Positions 16,693 through 24,667 of a stretch of 64,000 bases of DNA are shown piece by piece (position 1 is the stretch's first letter; each line of letters starts with the position of its first letter). The stretch is from Virgibacillus necropolis. Lineage in GTDB: Bacteria; Bacillota; Bacilli; Bacillales; Amphibacillaceae. The position numbers were made by a program, and so were the translations under genes. Under the pieces are notes generated by a model. That model was not told where the DNA came from and ran no database searches. It saw nothing but the letters and a program-made list of their open reading frames with translations. The stretch is taken from positions 2,170,001 to 2,234,000 of the forward strand of contig NZ_CP022437.1 in the NCBI RefSeq assembly GCF_002224365.1, read 5' to 3'.

Positions 16693-18090
16693 TTATGTTC
16701 TTTGCGGCTGCTTATTAGATGTTGTCAGTGTAACAACAATTAGAACAATGATTGCTACTGGAACAGCAATTACGGAGCTGTTTATATCGTATGGTTTACT
16801 TAAAACAAGTTCCCACAGTAATGTAGTCAGCACACCCATCATCATAGAGGATAGACCGCCAGCTTTATTGACTCTTTTCCATAGAAATACACCTAATAAT
16901 GCTGGTGTGAGACCAGCCCCATATATCGTGTAGGCATACATTTGAACAGATAGTATGGTAGGGAAAAAGCGAATTAAAACAAAAGATAAAATACCAAGTA
17001 CGATAACAAATAGTTTAGTCATTCCTAATAACTGTTTGTCCGTAGCGTCTTTTTTGAAATATTTATTGACAATATCATACGTAACATTGGTCGCTCCAGA
17101 TAATAAGAAGGAGTTTCCTGTGGTAATGATAAATGCAGTTGCCGCAGCTAACAGGAGGCCACCAACAATATTTGGTAAAGCTAGTGTTGATACAATCAGA
17201 GCCATCCCTGGTTCGATATTTTTAAACATGGAACTTGAAGCAAAAGCAATCAACACGATAACTGGTGTTATGATCAAAATTCCAATAATCCATCCAATTT
17301 GCGCCTTTTTTGAATTTTTGTCACCTTTGGAAGCTGCCAATCGCTGGTACATATTTTGATCACCCAATAATAAAAATAGGGGAGGCAACAAATAGCCAAG
17401 CAACTGGATGTTGGTAAGGGATCCGGTAAATGTTAAATGGGTTGCTGGGACATTGGCTGTTATTTCATCCCATCCTCCTGCAATTACAAACATAAAAGGC
17501 AGTGCAACCAGCAGTCCGATGACCATAATTCCGACACTAATTGCGTCAGTCGGTGCCACTGATCGAAGACCACCGATTGTCGCTAGGAAAATAATCAAAG
17601 CAGAACCAATAATAGTCCCCCATTCAACGGAAATTCCGGTAGTGAGATTCAATATGAACCCTACACCTTTCATTTGATAAGAGACAATACCCACGTAAGC
17701 AAGAATAATAATAACCCCGGCTAGCAGTCTTGCATAAGTTCCGTATTTCTCTTCTAATATTTCGGATACGGTATATTTACCTAAGCTTCGTATTTTTGGA
17801 GAAATGAAATATAATATGATTATCCCGATAACAGTAGGAAAGGTTAATAGTAATGCCGGGATTAACCCATAGCTATAGGCCATAGACGTTTGACCACCAG
17901 TAATACTTCCACTTCCTACCCAAGTAGCTAGTAATGTTCCCGTAAGCACAAGTGTGCCTAGACTTTTCCCTGCTAAAATATAATCTTCACTTTTTGAGAT
18001 CTTTTTGGAGTAATAGATACCCAAAATAACCATTACAATGCCATATGCAATTACATACCACAGCAATGATAGGTCTGACTCAATTTTCAC
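16693..18090 (-). CDS. sodium:solute symporter (SSS family), 465 aa
   Basis: GTG 18088-18090 is chosen because AAGAAGGTGATTATA lies directly upstream. About 12-13 transmembrane helices are visible. SSS landmarks: SEDYILAGKSLG after helix 1, LLATWVGSGSITGG in helix 2 (sodium site), GGLRSVAPTDAISVGIM near helix 6, and GDQNMYQRLAASKGDKNSKK. The family imports proline, pantothenate, glucose, urea and similar compounds with sodium. Opposite the creatinase-like hydrolase and sharing its terminator, it may bring in that enzyme's substrate (inference from context). Confidence 0.85.
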   Translation of the reverse strand: MKIESDLSLLWYVIAYGIVMVILGIYYSKKISKSEDYILAGKSLGTLVLTGTLLATWVGSGSITGGQTSMAYSYGLIPALLLTFPTVIGIIILYFISPKIRSLGKYTVSEILEEKYGTYARLLAGVIIILAYVGIVSYQMKGVGFILNLTTGISVEWGTIIGSALIIFLATIGGLRSVAPTDAISVGIMVIGLLVALPFMFVIAGGWDEITANVPATHLTFTGSLTNIQLLGYLLPPLFLLLGDQNMYQRLAASKGDKNSKKAQIGWIIGILIITPVIVLIAFASSSMFKNIEPGMALIVSTLALPNIVGGLLLAAATAFIITTGNSFLLSGATNVTYDIVNKYFKKDATDKQLLGMTKLFVIVLGILSFVLIRFFPTILSVQMYAYTIYGAGLTPALLGVFLWKRVNKAGGLSSMMMGVLTTLLWELVLSKPYDINSSVIAVPVAIIVLIVVTLTTSNKQPQRT

Positions 18091-18228
18091 TATAATCACC
18101 TTCTTTCGCAAGTTATTTTTTCATTTTACATAAGTTAATCTTAATAAGTCAAATTGATCTTTATTTTAAGAAAGTTTATTAACTCTATGTAAAATAAACA
18201 TAATATAAAATAGATTAAAATAATATGA

Positions 18229-18486
18229 CGTATTTATATTGTAGAGCGATATGATAAGATTAAAAAGACAACCACCCCTAAAACCAATGCTAAACAAGAT
18301 GAATCAAAAGAAAAGCAAAAACCCAAAACTAACCAAAGACTTGAAGACATAGTTAAAACATTATCTGATTTTAAGCTTCCAACAGATAAGCGAATTGAAG
18401 GAGAAAAAAGAGAAGAATTAGTTGAAATGAGGAAGAACCCTGAACAATTTACTATTTGTGAGGTTATGACGCAATGCAATAGGTGA
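18229..18486 (+). pseudogene. coding remnant of unknown origin, 85 codons without a start
   Basis: Open plus-strand frame from 18229 to TGA 18484-18486. The protein is very Lys-rich (KTTTPKTNAKQDESKEKQK) and then LEDIVKTLSDFKLPTDKRI, like a linker plus a small helical domain. There is no ATG, GTG or TTG start with a binding site near the beginning, so it seems to be the C-terminal part of a lost gene. Family not recognised. It lies between the symporter's promoter side and the VOC gene. Confidence 0.4.
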
Positions 18487-18615
18487 TGTCATTTCATTAA
18501 TTGCTGAAATATTTATACGTGGTTGGGAGGAGACCCTATATGTCGATCGGTATAGATGGATAAAGTTATAGGAAATAATTTTTTATAGCTATACCAGGAA
18601 AGGAGCTATTTATAA

Positions 18616-19290
18616 ATGGAAATTAAATCGGTTGTTATACACACGAGAAGTCTAATACAAATAAAAAATTTTTACCTTGAGACGCTAGGTTTTTCTTTAA
18701 TTAAAGAGGATGAAAATAGCTTTCGAATTGCCGTCGGTACAAGTGAATTGGAGTTTACAACAAAAGATGTAGAGGGAAATCCTTATTATCACTTTGCTTT
18801 TAATATTCCAGCTAACAAATTTGAAGAAGCAAAATCATGGACAAAAGAAAGGGTAAGACTAGCTGTTGAAGGTGGGGAAGACGAAGCGGACTTTGACCAT
18901 TTACCTGCCCACGCTCTTTATTTCTATGATCCTGCTGGTAATATAGTAGAGTTTATTTCAAGACATTCAACTTCTGAAGATAGGATGGATCCTTTTTCGA
19001 TTAAAAGTATTTTAAACATTAGTGAAATAAGTTTAACCGTAGATGATGCTATAAATGTCGGAGAAAAACTTAATAATATTGGTGTGACTGAGCGCGACAA
19101 TAATGCAATAAGCCCAAAGTTGCTCAATTTTATGGGGGAAAAGGCCAATGGGATATTCATTTTATTGATTCAACCAGGGAGAAGATGGATATTTTCTGAT
19201 AAAATATCTGCCATATATCCAATTGAAATTGAATTAACAAATAACAATAAAATAATACTTGATCCAGAAAACGAACTATATATAATCTAG
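18616..19290 (+). CDS. VOC-superfamily (glyoxalase/dioxygenase fold) protein, two modules, 224 aa
   Basis: ATG preceded by AAAGGAGCTATTTATAA. The first VOC module (residues 1-120) is complete: VVIHTRSLIQIKNFYLETLG, YYHFAFNIP, then HALYFYDPAGNIVEFIS with the metal Glu. The second (130-224) is shorter and starts ISEISLTVDDAINVGEKL. Two-module proteins of this type include CatE-like dioxygenases and lyases. The first metal His of module 1 is probably the His of VVIHTR. Substrate unknown. A hairpin terminator follows. Confidence 0.8.
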   Translation: MEIKSVVIHTRSLIQIKNFYLETLGFSLIKEDENSFRIAVGTSELEFTTKDVEGNPYYHFAFNIPANKFEEAKSWTKERVRLAVEGGEDEADFDHLPAHALYFYDPAGNIVEFISRHSTSEDRMDPFSIKSILNISEISLTVDDAINVGEKLNNIGVTERDNNAISPKLLNFMGEKANGIFILLIQPGRRWIFSDKISAIYPIEIELTNNNKIILDPENELYII

Positions 19291-19321
19291 AATTTGGTAT
19301 TAGTAAGAAGATAAAAATTGG

Positions 19322-19342
19322 TGGCTACGACTAACGTAGCCA
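19322..19342. terminator. hairpin between VOC and YdjM-like genes
   Basis: TGGCTACG / CGTAGCCA with a five-base loop, between two convergent genes. The T-run on the plus side is weak. Confidence 0.55.
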
Positions 19343-19352
19343 TGTTGGTTTC

Positions 19353-19979
19353 TTATAGTTCTTTTGATGAAACTGGTAAAAACAGCTTAACTCCTCGTTT
19401 ATTAAACGGCAGCAGTTTACTATCCGCAATTAAATGACTGATGTATCCTGCGAGGCAGGTGTAATAAATTCCTTCTATTCCGAGAGATGCTTCTAATTTG
19501 GAAGCGATGATTCCGAAGAAAATAACCCCTACTATCGAATGCGTGTAGCTGCGGTGAGAAACAAAAGATGCAAGTAATATATAAATCCCGAGTAACATCA
19601 ACCAAATTTCTTGTAGAGAGAAGCCTCCCGCTAATATACCGACTCCTGTGATGGTTAACATATGCTTTTGTTTAATCAATGACGATATGACAATCATCCC
19701 CAATCCGATTCCTATACCAATGAATTGCTCGTTATTCGCCCCTTCATAAAAACTATAAAAGATCAACAGAATCCCAATCAACTGAGCAACTTTCTGAATC
19801 ATTTTATGTGATAAGGTAATTTTTCCACGAAGCTCTCCGTCAATATCCAGGTCGGGGATTAATCCTGAAATACTTCCTAATCCAACTAAAAATAGGGTCG
19901 TAGAAGGGGTGGTATGAAACGTGTTCGCAACGATAAATCCTGTTGCTGCTCCTATTGCTGCATGTGCTGTACCATTCAC
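19353..19979 (-). CDS. ydjM: membrane-bound metal-dependent hydrolase, YdjM/DUF457 type, 208 aa
   Basis: Probable GTG start with GAGGTGAAATGAAAA upstream. The family signature is present: HAAIGAATGF near residue 6, SGLIPDLDIDGE near 38 with the acidic cluster, SHRSYTHSIVGV near 142, and GYISHLIADSKL near 180. The conserved His and Asp residues probably form a metal site at the membrane surface. Five or six helices are visible. In B. subtilis the YdjM-like gene is tied to SOS/LexA control (family knowledge), but I see no clear LexA box here. Confidence 0.75.
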   Translation of the reverse strand: MNGTAHAAIGAATGFIVANTFHTTPSTTLFLVGLGSISGLIPDLDIDGELRGKITLSHKMIQKVAQLIGILLIFYSFYEGANNEQFIGIGIGLGMIVISSLIKQKHMLTITGVGILAGGFSLQEIWLMLLGIYILLASFVSHRSYTHSIVGVIFFGIIASKLEASLGIEGIYYTCLAGYISHLIADSKLLPFNKRGVKLFLPVSSKEL

Positions 19980-20249
19980 TTTTCATTTCACCTCTATAAA
20001 GATTTTTGTAGTAATTTAAAAACCACACTCTATTTTACAACAAAATGGTGGAGATAAAAATATGCAAATGTATATATGAAACCATTTTTTGAAACCTTAG
20101 AGGCGAAGGATAAAGTTTGTAGCTTTCCAGTATAGAATAACAAATACCATAGAGGAGGTGGACTGGAGCCAATGGTGTTTTGTAGCAATTAGCGGTTAAT
20201 ATATGGAAATTAAGGAAAAACTGTTTTGTAAAAAGGAAGTTTTTATGTA

Positions 20250-20717
20250 ATGTTGGGGCTAATCATTGCAATAATCGTTTTTAATTTGATTGCTTTTAGA
20301 ACAAATAAAAGACTGACTACAAGCCAAATAGTACATATTTGGTCGTTTACAGTGGCTTTACAAACACTTATTGATACATATATTGATACAGGGTATCATG
20401 GTTATTGGTACTTTTCTAAAGCTACTAACTTTGAGTCAATTCTTACTTTAACGGTAGTGGTCCCTCCTGTAAATATGATGTTTTTAAATTGGTATCCTTT
20501 TCGGCAATCACTTTATAAAGGTATTCTTTATATTTTATGTTGGGTCATAGTGATTACATGTTATGAAGCTATCACATTGTTGCCTGAACCATGGGGGTAT
20601 TTTAATCATGGGTGGTGGAATTTATGCTATTCAGTACTGGTTAATCCGTTCTTACTTGTTCTTGTTTTAAATTATTATAAATGGATATGTAAAATTGAAA
20701 AACTTAACAGGTATTAG
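20250..20717 (+). CDS. CBO0543-family membrane protein, 155 aa
   Basis: ATG 20250 with AAAAAGGAAG about 11 bases upstream. Four or five helices and the family pattern: LIDTYIDTGYHGYWYF near 40, PPVNMMFLNWYPF near 70, CYEAITLLPEPWGYFNHGWW near 107, and YSVLVNPFLL. It is clearly related in layout to the 183-aa protein at 4845. No known function. It is convergent with the esterase-like gene and shares its terminator. Confidence 0.7.
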   Translation: MLGLIIAIIVFNLIAFRTNKRLTTSQIVHIWSFTVALQTLIDTYIDTGYHGYWYFSKATNFESILTLTVVVPPVNMMFLNWYPFRQSLYKGILYILCWVIVITCYEAITLLPEPWGYFNHGWWNLCYSVLVNPFLLVLVLNYYKWICKIEKLNRY

Positions 20718-20760
20718 ATTTGGCTCAAGGTTATGTAAAAAATTTCAATAAATAAAAGGA

Positions 20761-20807
20761 TAGATAGAAAGCAGATTCGATAGATGGAATCTACTTTCTA
20801 TCTATTT
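20761..20807. terminator. bidirectional terminator
   Basis: AGATAGAAAGCAGATTC and GAATCTACTTTCTATCT form a long, nearly perfect stem with an eight-base loop, between two convergent genes. Confidence 0.8.
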
Positions 20808-20840
20808 CATTGCAAATTGATATTTTCCAGTGAACTTTTT

Positions 20841-22076
20841 TTATTCTCTCTCAGGTAATACTTCGAATGCAATGAATTGTGTTACTTGGCTGTCATTGAA
20901 ATTATTATCTGAAACCAATACCAGGCTGTCATTACCATTCGGAAGCTCTTTTCCCCATGACATCCCCTCAATATTATCAAGCTTATCCAATCCGAGAGAA
21001 TTCAGGTTAAGTACTAGTTCCTTTTTCACTGGTGTAATATCTTTACTCTTTAGCGATTCTATTTCACTAATATCAGTGGCTCCACGCACATCTATTTTGT
21101 AAATGCGAATATAATTACTATAGCTTCCATCATCAGCTTGTACAGCTGAACGCTCAAGGACTAAAAACCTGTTATCATTAATGGAAAGGATCTCTGAGAC
21201 TCCATTATCGGCAGCCATGCCTTCACCGGGTTCAGCTGGAATGGGATCTATCGTATAAGCAAATTCATTCAATACGTTACCATTCCGATTGTATTGAGTT
21301 ATTCGTGATAGTGAGCCGGTCTCTAAGGTTGGTACTTGATCATCCTGTATAAGTGGGCCTTCCATAGCCGTCCAAAGTGTTAAACCATCCGCAGAAAAGG
21401 TGGTTCCTTCCAGGGCAAGATTATTTCGAAAACCTTTATTGGATTGGTCGTCCATTTTAGCTGTGTCAGTTAAAGGCAATCTTGATAAATAACTTCCATC
21501 TAATTGTGCCTGAAGGATTAAGGGGTTTAAACCAAGTGAACGATCTCCCTCGCTGGTATACCAAATAGTTTTGTTCACTGGGTCGAAACGAATAGATTCA
21601 AAATCTGGTACATTACTATTCTTTTCGGAATTATAATTATTACTGTCTGGAAAAAAAGTTCCGTCAGCTTGTTTTAGTGGGGTTACACCAATAACATGTA
21701 CAGATTGGAAATCCCTGTGATTGTAGTTTAGTTTTGCCGTATAAAAACGGGCGGGATCAATAGCGGATCGGTCATCACTGATTAGAATCCATTTATTTCC
21801 TTTAGGATTATATGACAGACCAGAAAGACCGCCGACAGACGTACCTTTGTATGTCAGATCGTTTGGAACAGTTTCCGAACCTATTAATCTCAAACCATCA
21901 ACCGAATGAGCATCGTCCTTTTTCCAATGTTTCTTTTCATTGAATTCGTCTTTGCTTATTTCTGTTTTTAACTCAGGCACACTTGCATACTGGTCAGCCG
22001 AAACGGCGTCAAAAGTGAATCCAGATAAAGAAATTGCAATCGTACCCGCGGCTAACGTTTTAGCTAACTTTTTCAT
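20841..22076 (-). CDS. secreted phytase-like esterase (PF13449-type beta-propeller), 411 aa
   Basis: ATG 22074-22076 follows GGAAAGGAGAG. An upstream in-frame start adds nine residues without a site. The N-terminus is a Sec signal peptide (MKKLAKTLAAGTIAISLSG, cleavage after AVSA). The rest fits the esterase-like activity of phytase family: GLSGLSYNPKGNKWILISDD, DFESIRFDP, RNNLALEGTTFSADGLTLW and LEGMSWGKEL-like repeats. Such proteins are exported calcium-dependent propellers that may cleave phosphate esters. In this window it lies 2.6 kb from PhoD, another exported phosphatase. Confidence 0.8.
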   Translation of the reverse strand: MKKLAKTLAAGTIAISLSGFTFDAVSADQYASVPELKTEISKDEFNEKKHWKKDDAHSVDGLRLIGSETVPNDLTYKGTSVGGLSGLSYNPKGNKWILISDDRSAIDPARFYTAKLNYNHRDFQSVHVIGVTPLKQADGTFFPDSNNYNSEKNSNVPDFESIRFDPVNKTIWYTSEGDRSLGLNPLILQAQLDGSYLSRLPLTDTAKMDDQSNKGFRNNLALEGTTFSADGLTLWTAMEGPLIQDDQVPTLETGSLSRITQYNRNGNVLNEFAYTIDPIPAEPGEGMAADNGVSEILSINDNRFLVLERSAVQADDGSYSNYIRIYKIDVRGATDISEIESLKSKDITPVKKELVLNLNSLGLDKLDNIEGMSWGKELPNGNDSLVLVSDNNFNDSQVTQFIAFEVLPERE

Positions 22077-22273
22077 AGATTTTTTTCTCTCCTTTCCTAA
22101 CAAATCATATACTTTATTTCTCTAAAAAAATAGTATGTTATCAGTTTTTTAACAATAATTTTACTTTTCACTCAAAATTATAACCTCTAGCAAAAAATAG
22201 ATTCTGCTCTCACAAATGAATGCAAATATAGATTTGCTAATCATCATTGACGTGAGCCGGGAGAGGAGTCCTA

Positions 22274-22291
22274 GTTGTGTTAAAATAAATG
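22274..22291 (+). promoter_or_regulatory. extended -10 promoter module
   Basis: TTGTGTTAAAATAAATGTAA contains TGTTAAAAT, an extended -10 element, 90 bp upstream of the HAD gene. The same word stands before genes at 36098, 45451, 49273 and 60792. Confidence 0.5.
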
Positions 22292-22381
22292 TAATGAAAC
22301 TAGCTAGTGGGCAGAGGAAGAGTTAAGAACTTAAAGAGATAAAATAGATGAAATTCTAAATAAAACTAGGGAGATTTATAA

Positions 22382-23002
22382 ATGGATAGTATTATTTTTG
22401 ATCTAGATGGAACGTTATGGGACTCCATAGACACGGTGTTAATAGCGTGGAATGAAGAAGTAATTAAACAAAATAAACAAATAAAAAAAGAAATAACTAA
22501 GGAAGACCTTATAGGTATAATGGGGCTCCAAAGTAAGGAAATAGGTCAAAAGCTGTTTCCTGATTTAGAAGAGGATGTACGGGAAAAAGTATTAAACCAT
22601 TGCAATGAGGTTGAATGCCAATATTTAAGTGAGCAAGGTGGTTCTTTGTATGAAAATGTGGAAGATGTTCTTATAGCCTTATCACAAAAATATAAGCTGT
22701 TTATAGTTAGTAATTGTCAGAATGGATATATCGAGGCCTTTTATAACTATCATAAATTAGAAAAATACTTCTTAGATTATGAGAACCCTGGTAGAACTGG
22801 ACTCTCAAAAGGAGAGAATATTAAATTAATCATAGAAAGAAATAATCTATCAAAACCTGTTTATGTTGGAGACACGGAAGGTGACTTAAAGGCATCCAAA
22901 TATGCTAAAATACCATTTGTTTATGCAAAATATGGATTTGGACAAGTAAATGAATATGATTATGTTATTGAGAAATTTGATGACCTTTTAAATGTTTTTT
23001 AA
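22382..23002 (+). CDS. HAD-superfamily phosphatase, 206 aa
   Basis: ATG with AGGGAGATTTATAA upstream. All four HAD motifs are visible: DLDGTLWDS (nucleophile Asp at residue 7), VSNCQNG (motif II), GLSKGENI with the Lys (motif III), and VGDTEGDLKASK (motif IV). A helical cap of the phosphoglycolate phosphatase type occupies residues 15-85. It dephosphorylates a small cytosolic metabolite; which one cannot be said. A terminator hairpin lies about 110 bp downstream. Confidence 0.9.
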   Translation: MDSIIFDLDGTLWDSIDTVLIAWNEEVIKQNKQIKKEITKEDLIGIMGLQSKEIGQKLFPDLEEDVREKVLNHCNEVECQYLSEQGGSLYENVEDVLIALSQKYKLFIVSNCQNGYIEAFYNYHKLEKYFLDYENPGRTGLSKGENIKLIIERNNLSKPVYVGDTEGDLKASKYAKIPFVYAKYGFGQVNEYDYVIEKFDDLLNVF

Positions 23003-23108
23003 TAGTTCACGTATCGGATGAAAACGGGTTAAGTCCAGATGTACAAAGTCTCTTTCTAGCTCACGATCATTTGGGGTATATTTTCAATGTGTTTATACCA
23101 GAATAAAA

Positions 23109-23138
23109 AAGGCTTCTAAAGCAATGTCAAGCCTATTT
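23109..23138. terminator. hairpin terminator after the HAD gene
   Basis: AAGGCTT pairs with AAGCCT across a 13-base loop, with an A-run before and an AT-rich tail after. Confidence 0.5.
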
Positions 23139-23197
23139 AATATTCTGTCAGGTTATCGTGATTCAATTTCTTGAACCTCAATGAAGGAGATAATAAA

Positions 23198-23938
23198 ATG
23201 ATGCAGCCAATCAAACCTGTAATCGGAATAACCAGTTCTATTGTCAACCACGACGGCATTCCAAGTGTTAATCTGCACGAAAAATATATTCGTTCAGTGA
23301 CAAAAGCAGGGGGGATCCCAATCGTAATTCCAACTGGTACGGAAGATATGCCAGAAGTATGGACTTCCATCTGCAACGGAATTATTTTAAGTAGTGGAGA
23401 AGATATCGATCCTCATTCATATCAAGCAAATCCTGAACCCCGAATACAAAAAACGAATGAAAAACGTGACTTAATAGAAATGGGACTTGTAAAGAATGCC
23501 TTGAATCAGAAAAAACCAATCTTTGCCATTTGTAGAGGAATCACCATGCAAAATGTTGCGTTAGGAGGAACGGTTATACAGGACATTGAAACCAATAACC
23601 CTAATGCTATTAAGCATTTTCAGCAGGCTGCAAGACCCAATCCCACCCATGAAATTCAGATTGGGGATGATAGTCAGTTATTTCAAATTCTAAAAAGTTC
23701 AACATTCCGAGTTAACAGCATGCATCACCAAGCTATTGACAAGCTTGCGCCTGGTCTTAAAATTGTAGCAGTTGCACCAGATGGTATAATTGAAGCAGTT
23801 GAGGGAGTCGACAAATCTTCGCTGTGGTTGGCAATTCAATGGCATCCTGAGGAGATGGCCAGCGAGGATCCAGCTATGCAAGGATTATTTAAAGCGTTTA
23901 TCGATAAATGCACATTAGCTAAAGAAAAAAGCTTTTAG
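23198..23938 (+). CDS. gamma-glutamyl hydrolase-type class I amidotransferase (peptidase C26), 246 aa
   Basis: ATG 23198 is chosen because AAGGAGATAATAAA lies directly before it. The glutaminase fold is complete: PVIGITSSI at the start, GIILSSGEDIDP (oxyanion side), AICRGITMQN with the nucleophile Cys, INSMHHQAID-like segment, and IQWHPEEMAS with the catalytic His and Glu. Family members such as PuuD hydrolyse gamma-glutamyl bonds of GABA or polyamine derivatives. It is separated by three bases from a gamma-glutamylcyclotransferase-like gene, which supports a gamma-glutamyl pathway. Confidence 0.9.
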   Translation: MMQPIKPVIGITSSIVNHDGIPSVNLHEKYIRSVTKAGGIPIVIPTGTEDMPEVWTSICNGIILSSGEDIDPHSYQANPEPRIQKTNEKRDLIEMGLVKNALNQKKPIFAICRGITMQNVALGGTVIQDIETNNPNAIKHFQQAARPNPTHEIQIGDDSQLFQILKSSTFRVNSMHHQAIDKLAPGLKIVAVAPDGIIEAVEGVDKSSLWLAIQWHPEEMASEDPAMQGLFKAFIDKCTLAKEKSF

Positions 23939-23941
23939 GAT

Positions 23942-24592
23942 GTGATTGTGATTAATACCTGGTTAAAAAAGATCAAATATGTGTGGTATGCAAGTTATGG
24001 TTCTAATTTAAATAGGGATAGGTTTTTATGTTACATAAATGGCGGAAAACCAAAGGGATCTGAAAAAATTGAGGTTGGTTGTAGAGATCGCTCACTTCCA
24101 CTAAAAGAAGCAACGTATATCATGCATTATCCTTTATATTTTGCAAAAGCATCTGATCGCTGGCAAAAACAAGGAGTAGCTTTCATAGGCTTGGAAAAAG
24201 ATAAAAAACACCATACATACAGTAGAAAATATTTAATAACGGTAGAGCAATTTATGGATGTAGTTAAACAAGAAAATAACGGTGCTATCTTAGATATGGA
24301 TTTAAATGAAATAATGAAACGTGGGTCAAAGACATTAAAAGATTCATGGTATGGAACTATTTTATATTTAGGTGAAAAGAACGGTTATCCAATCTTTACA
24401 TTTACAGCGGATTTTGATTTAGATGTTCCTTTTAATAAACCATCTAAAGAATATCTAGGGATGATAATTAATGGTTTAAAAACAACCCTAAAACTCGAAA
24501 ACACAGACGTTGTGAATTATATAAGTTCAAAACCAGGAGTAGTGGGTAATTACAATAGAAAAGATATTGAAAAGCTAATCGAGTTAGATTAA
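23942..24592 (+). CDS. gamma-glutamylcyclotransferase-like protein, 216 aa
   Basis: GTG 23942 (or GTG 23948) starts three bases after the C26 gene, so the two form one transcription unit. WYASYGSNLNRDRF near residue 15 is the YGSNL nucleotide-fold loop of the GGCT family. A beta-barrel-like middle (GVAFIGLEKD, WYGTILYLGEKNGYPIFTF) follows. GGCT enzymes convert gamma-glutamyl compounds to 5-oxoproline with release of the amine. The catalytic Glu cannot be assigned with certainty. Together with the hydrolase it may process a gamma-glutamylated amine. Confidence 0.75.
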   Translation: MIVINTWLKKIKYVWYASYGSNLNRDRFLCYINGGKPKGSEKIEVGCRDRSLPLKEATYIMHYPLYFAKASDRWQKQGVAFIGLEKDKKHHTYSRKYLITVEQFMDVVKQENNGAILDMDLNEIMKRGSKTLKDSWYGTILYLGEKNGYPIFTFTADFDLDVPFNKPSKEYLGMIINGLKTTLKLENTDVVNYISSKPGVVGNYNRKDIEKLIELD

Positions 24593-24667
24593 AACTTATA
24601 TACCTTCCTTACGTCTAAAAAAAAGAAGTAGACGAGTTGCCCCGCCTACTCTTGAGAAATTGTATTT

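Noticed and set aside
20160-20249. Strong AGAGGAGGTGGACTGG site before a 6- or 13-codon frame upstream of the CBO0543 gene
   Set aside because: The frames end at once and show no link to the downstream start; probably the remains of a lost gene start.
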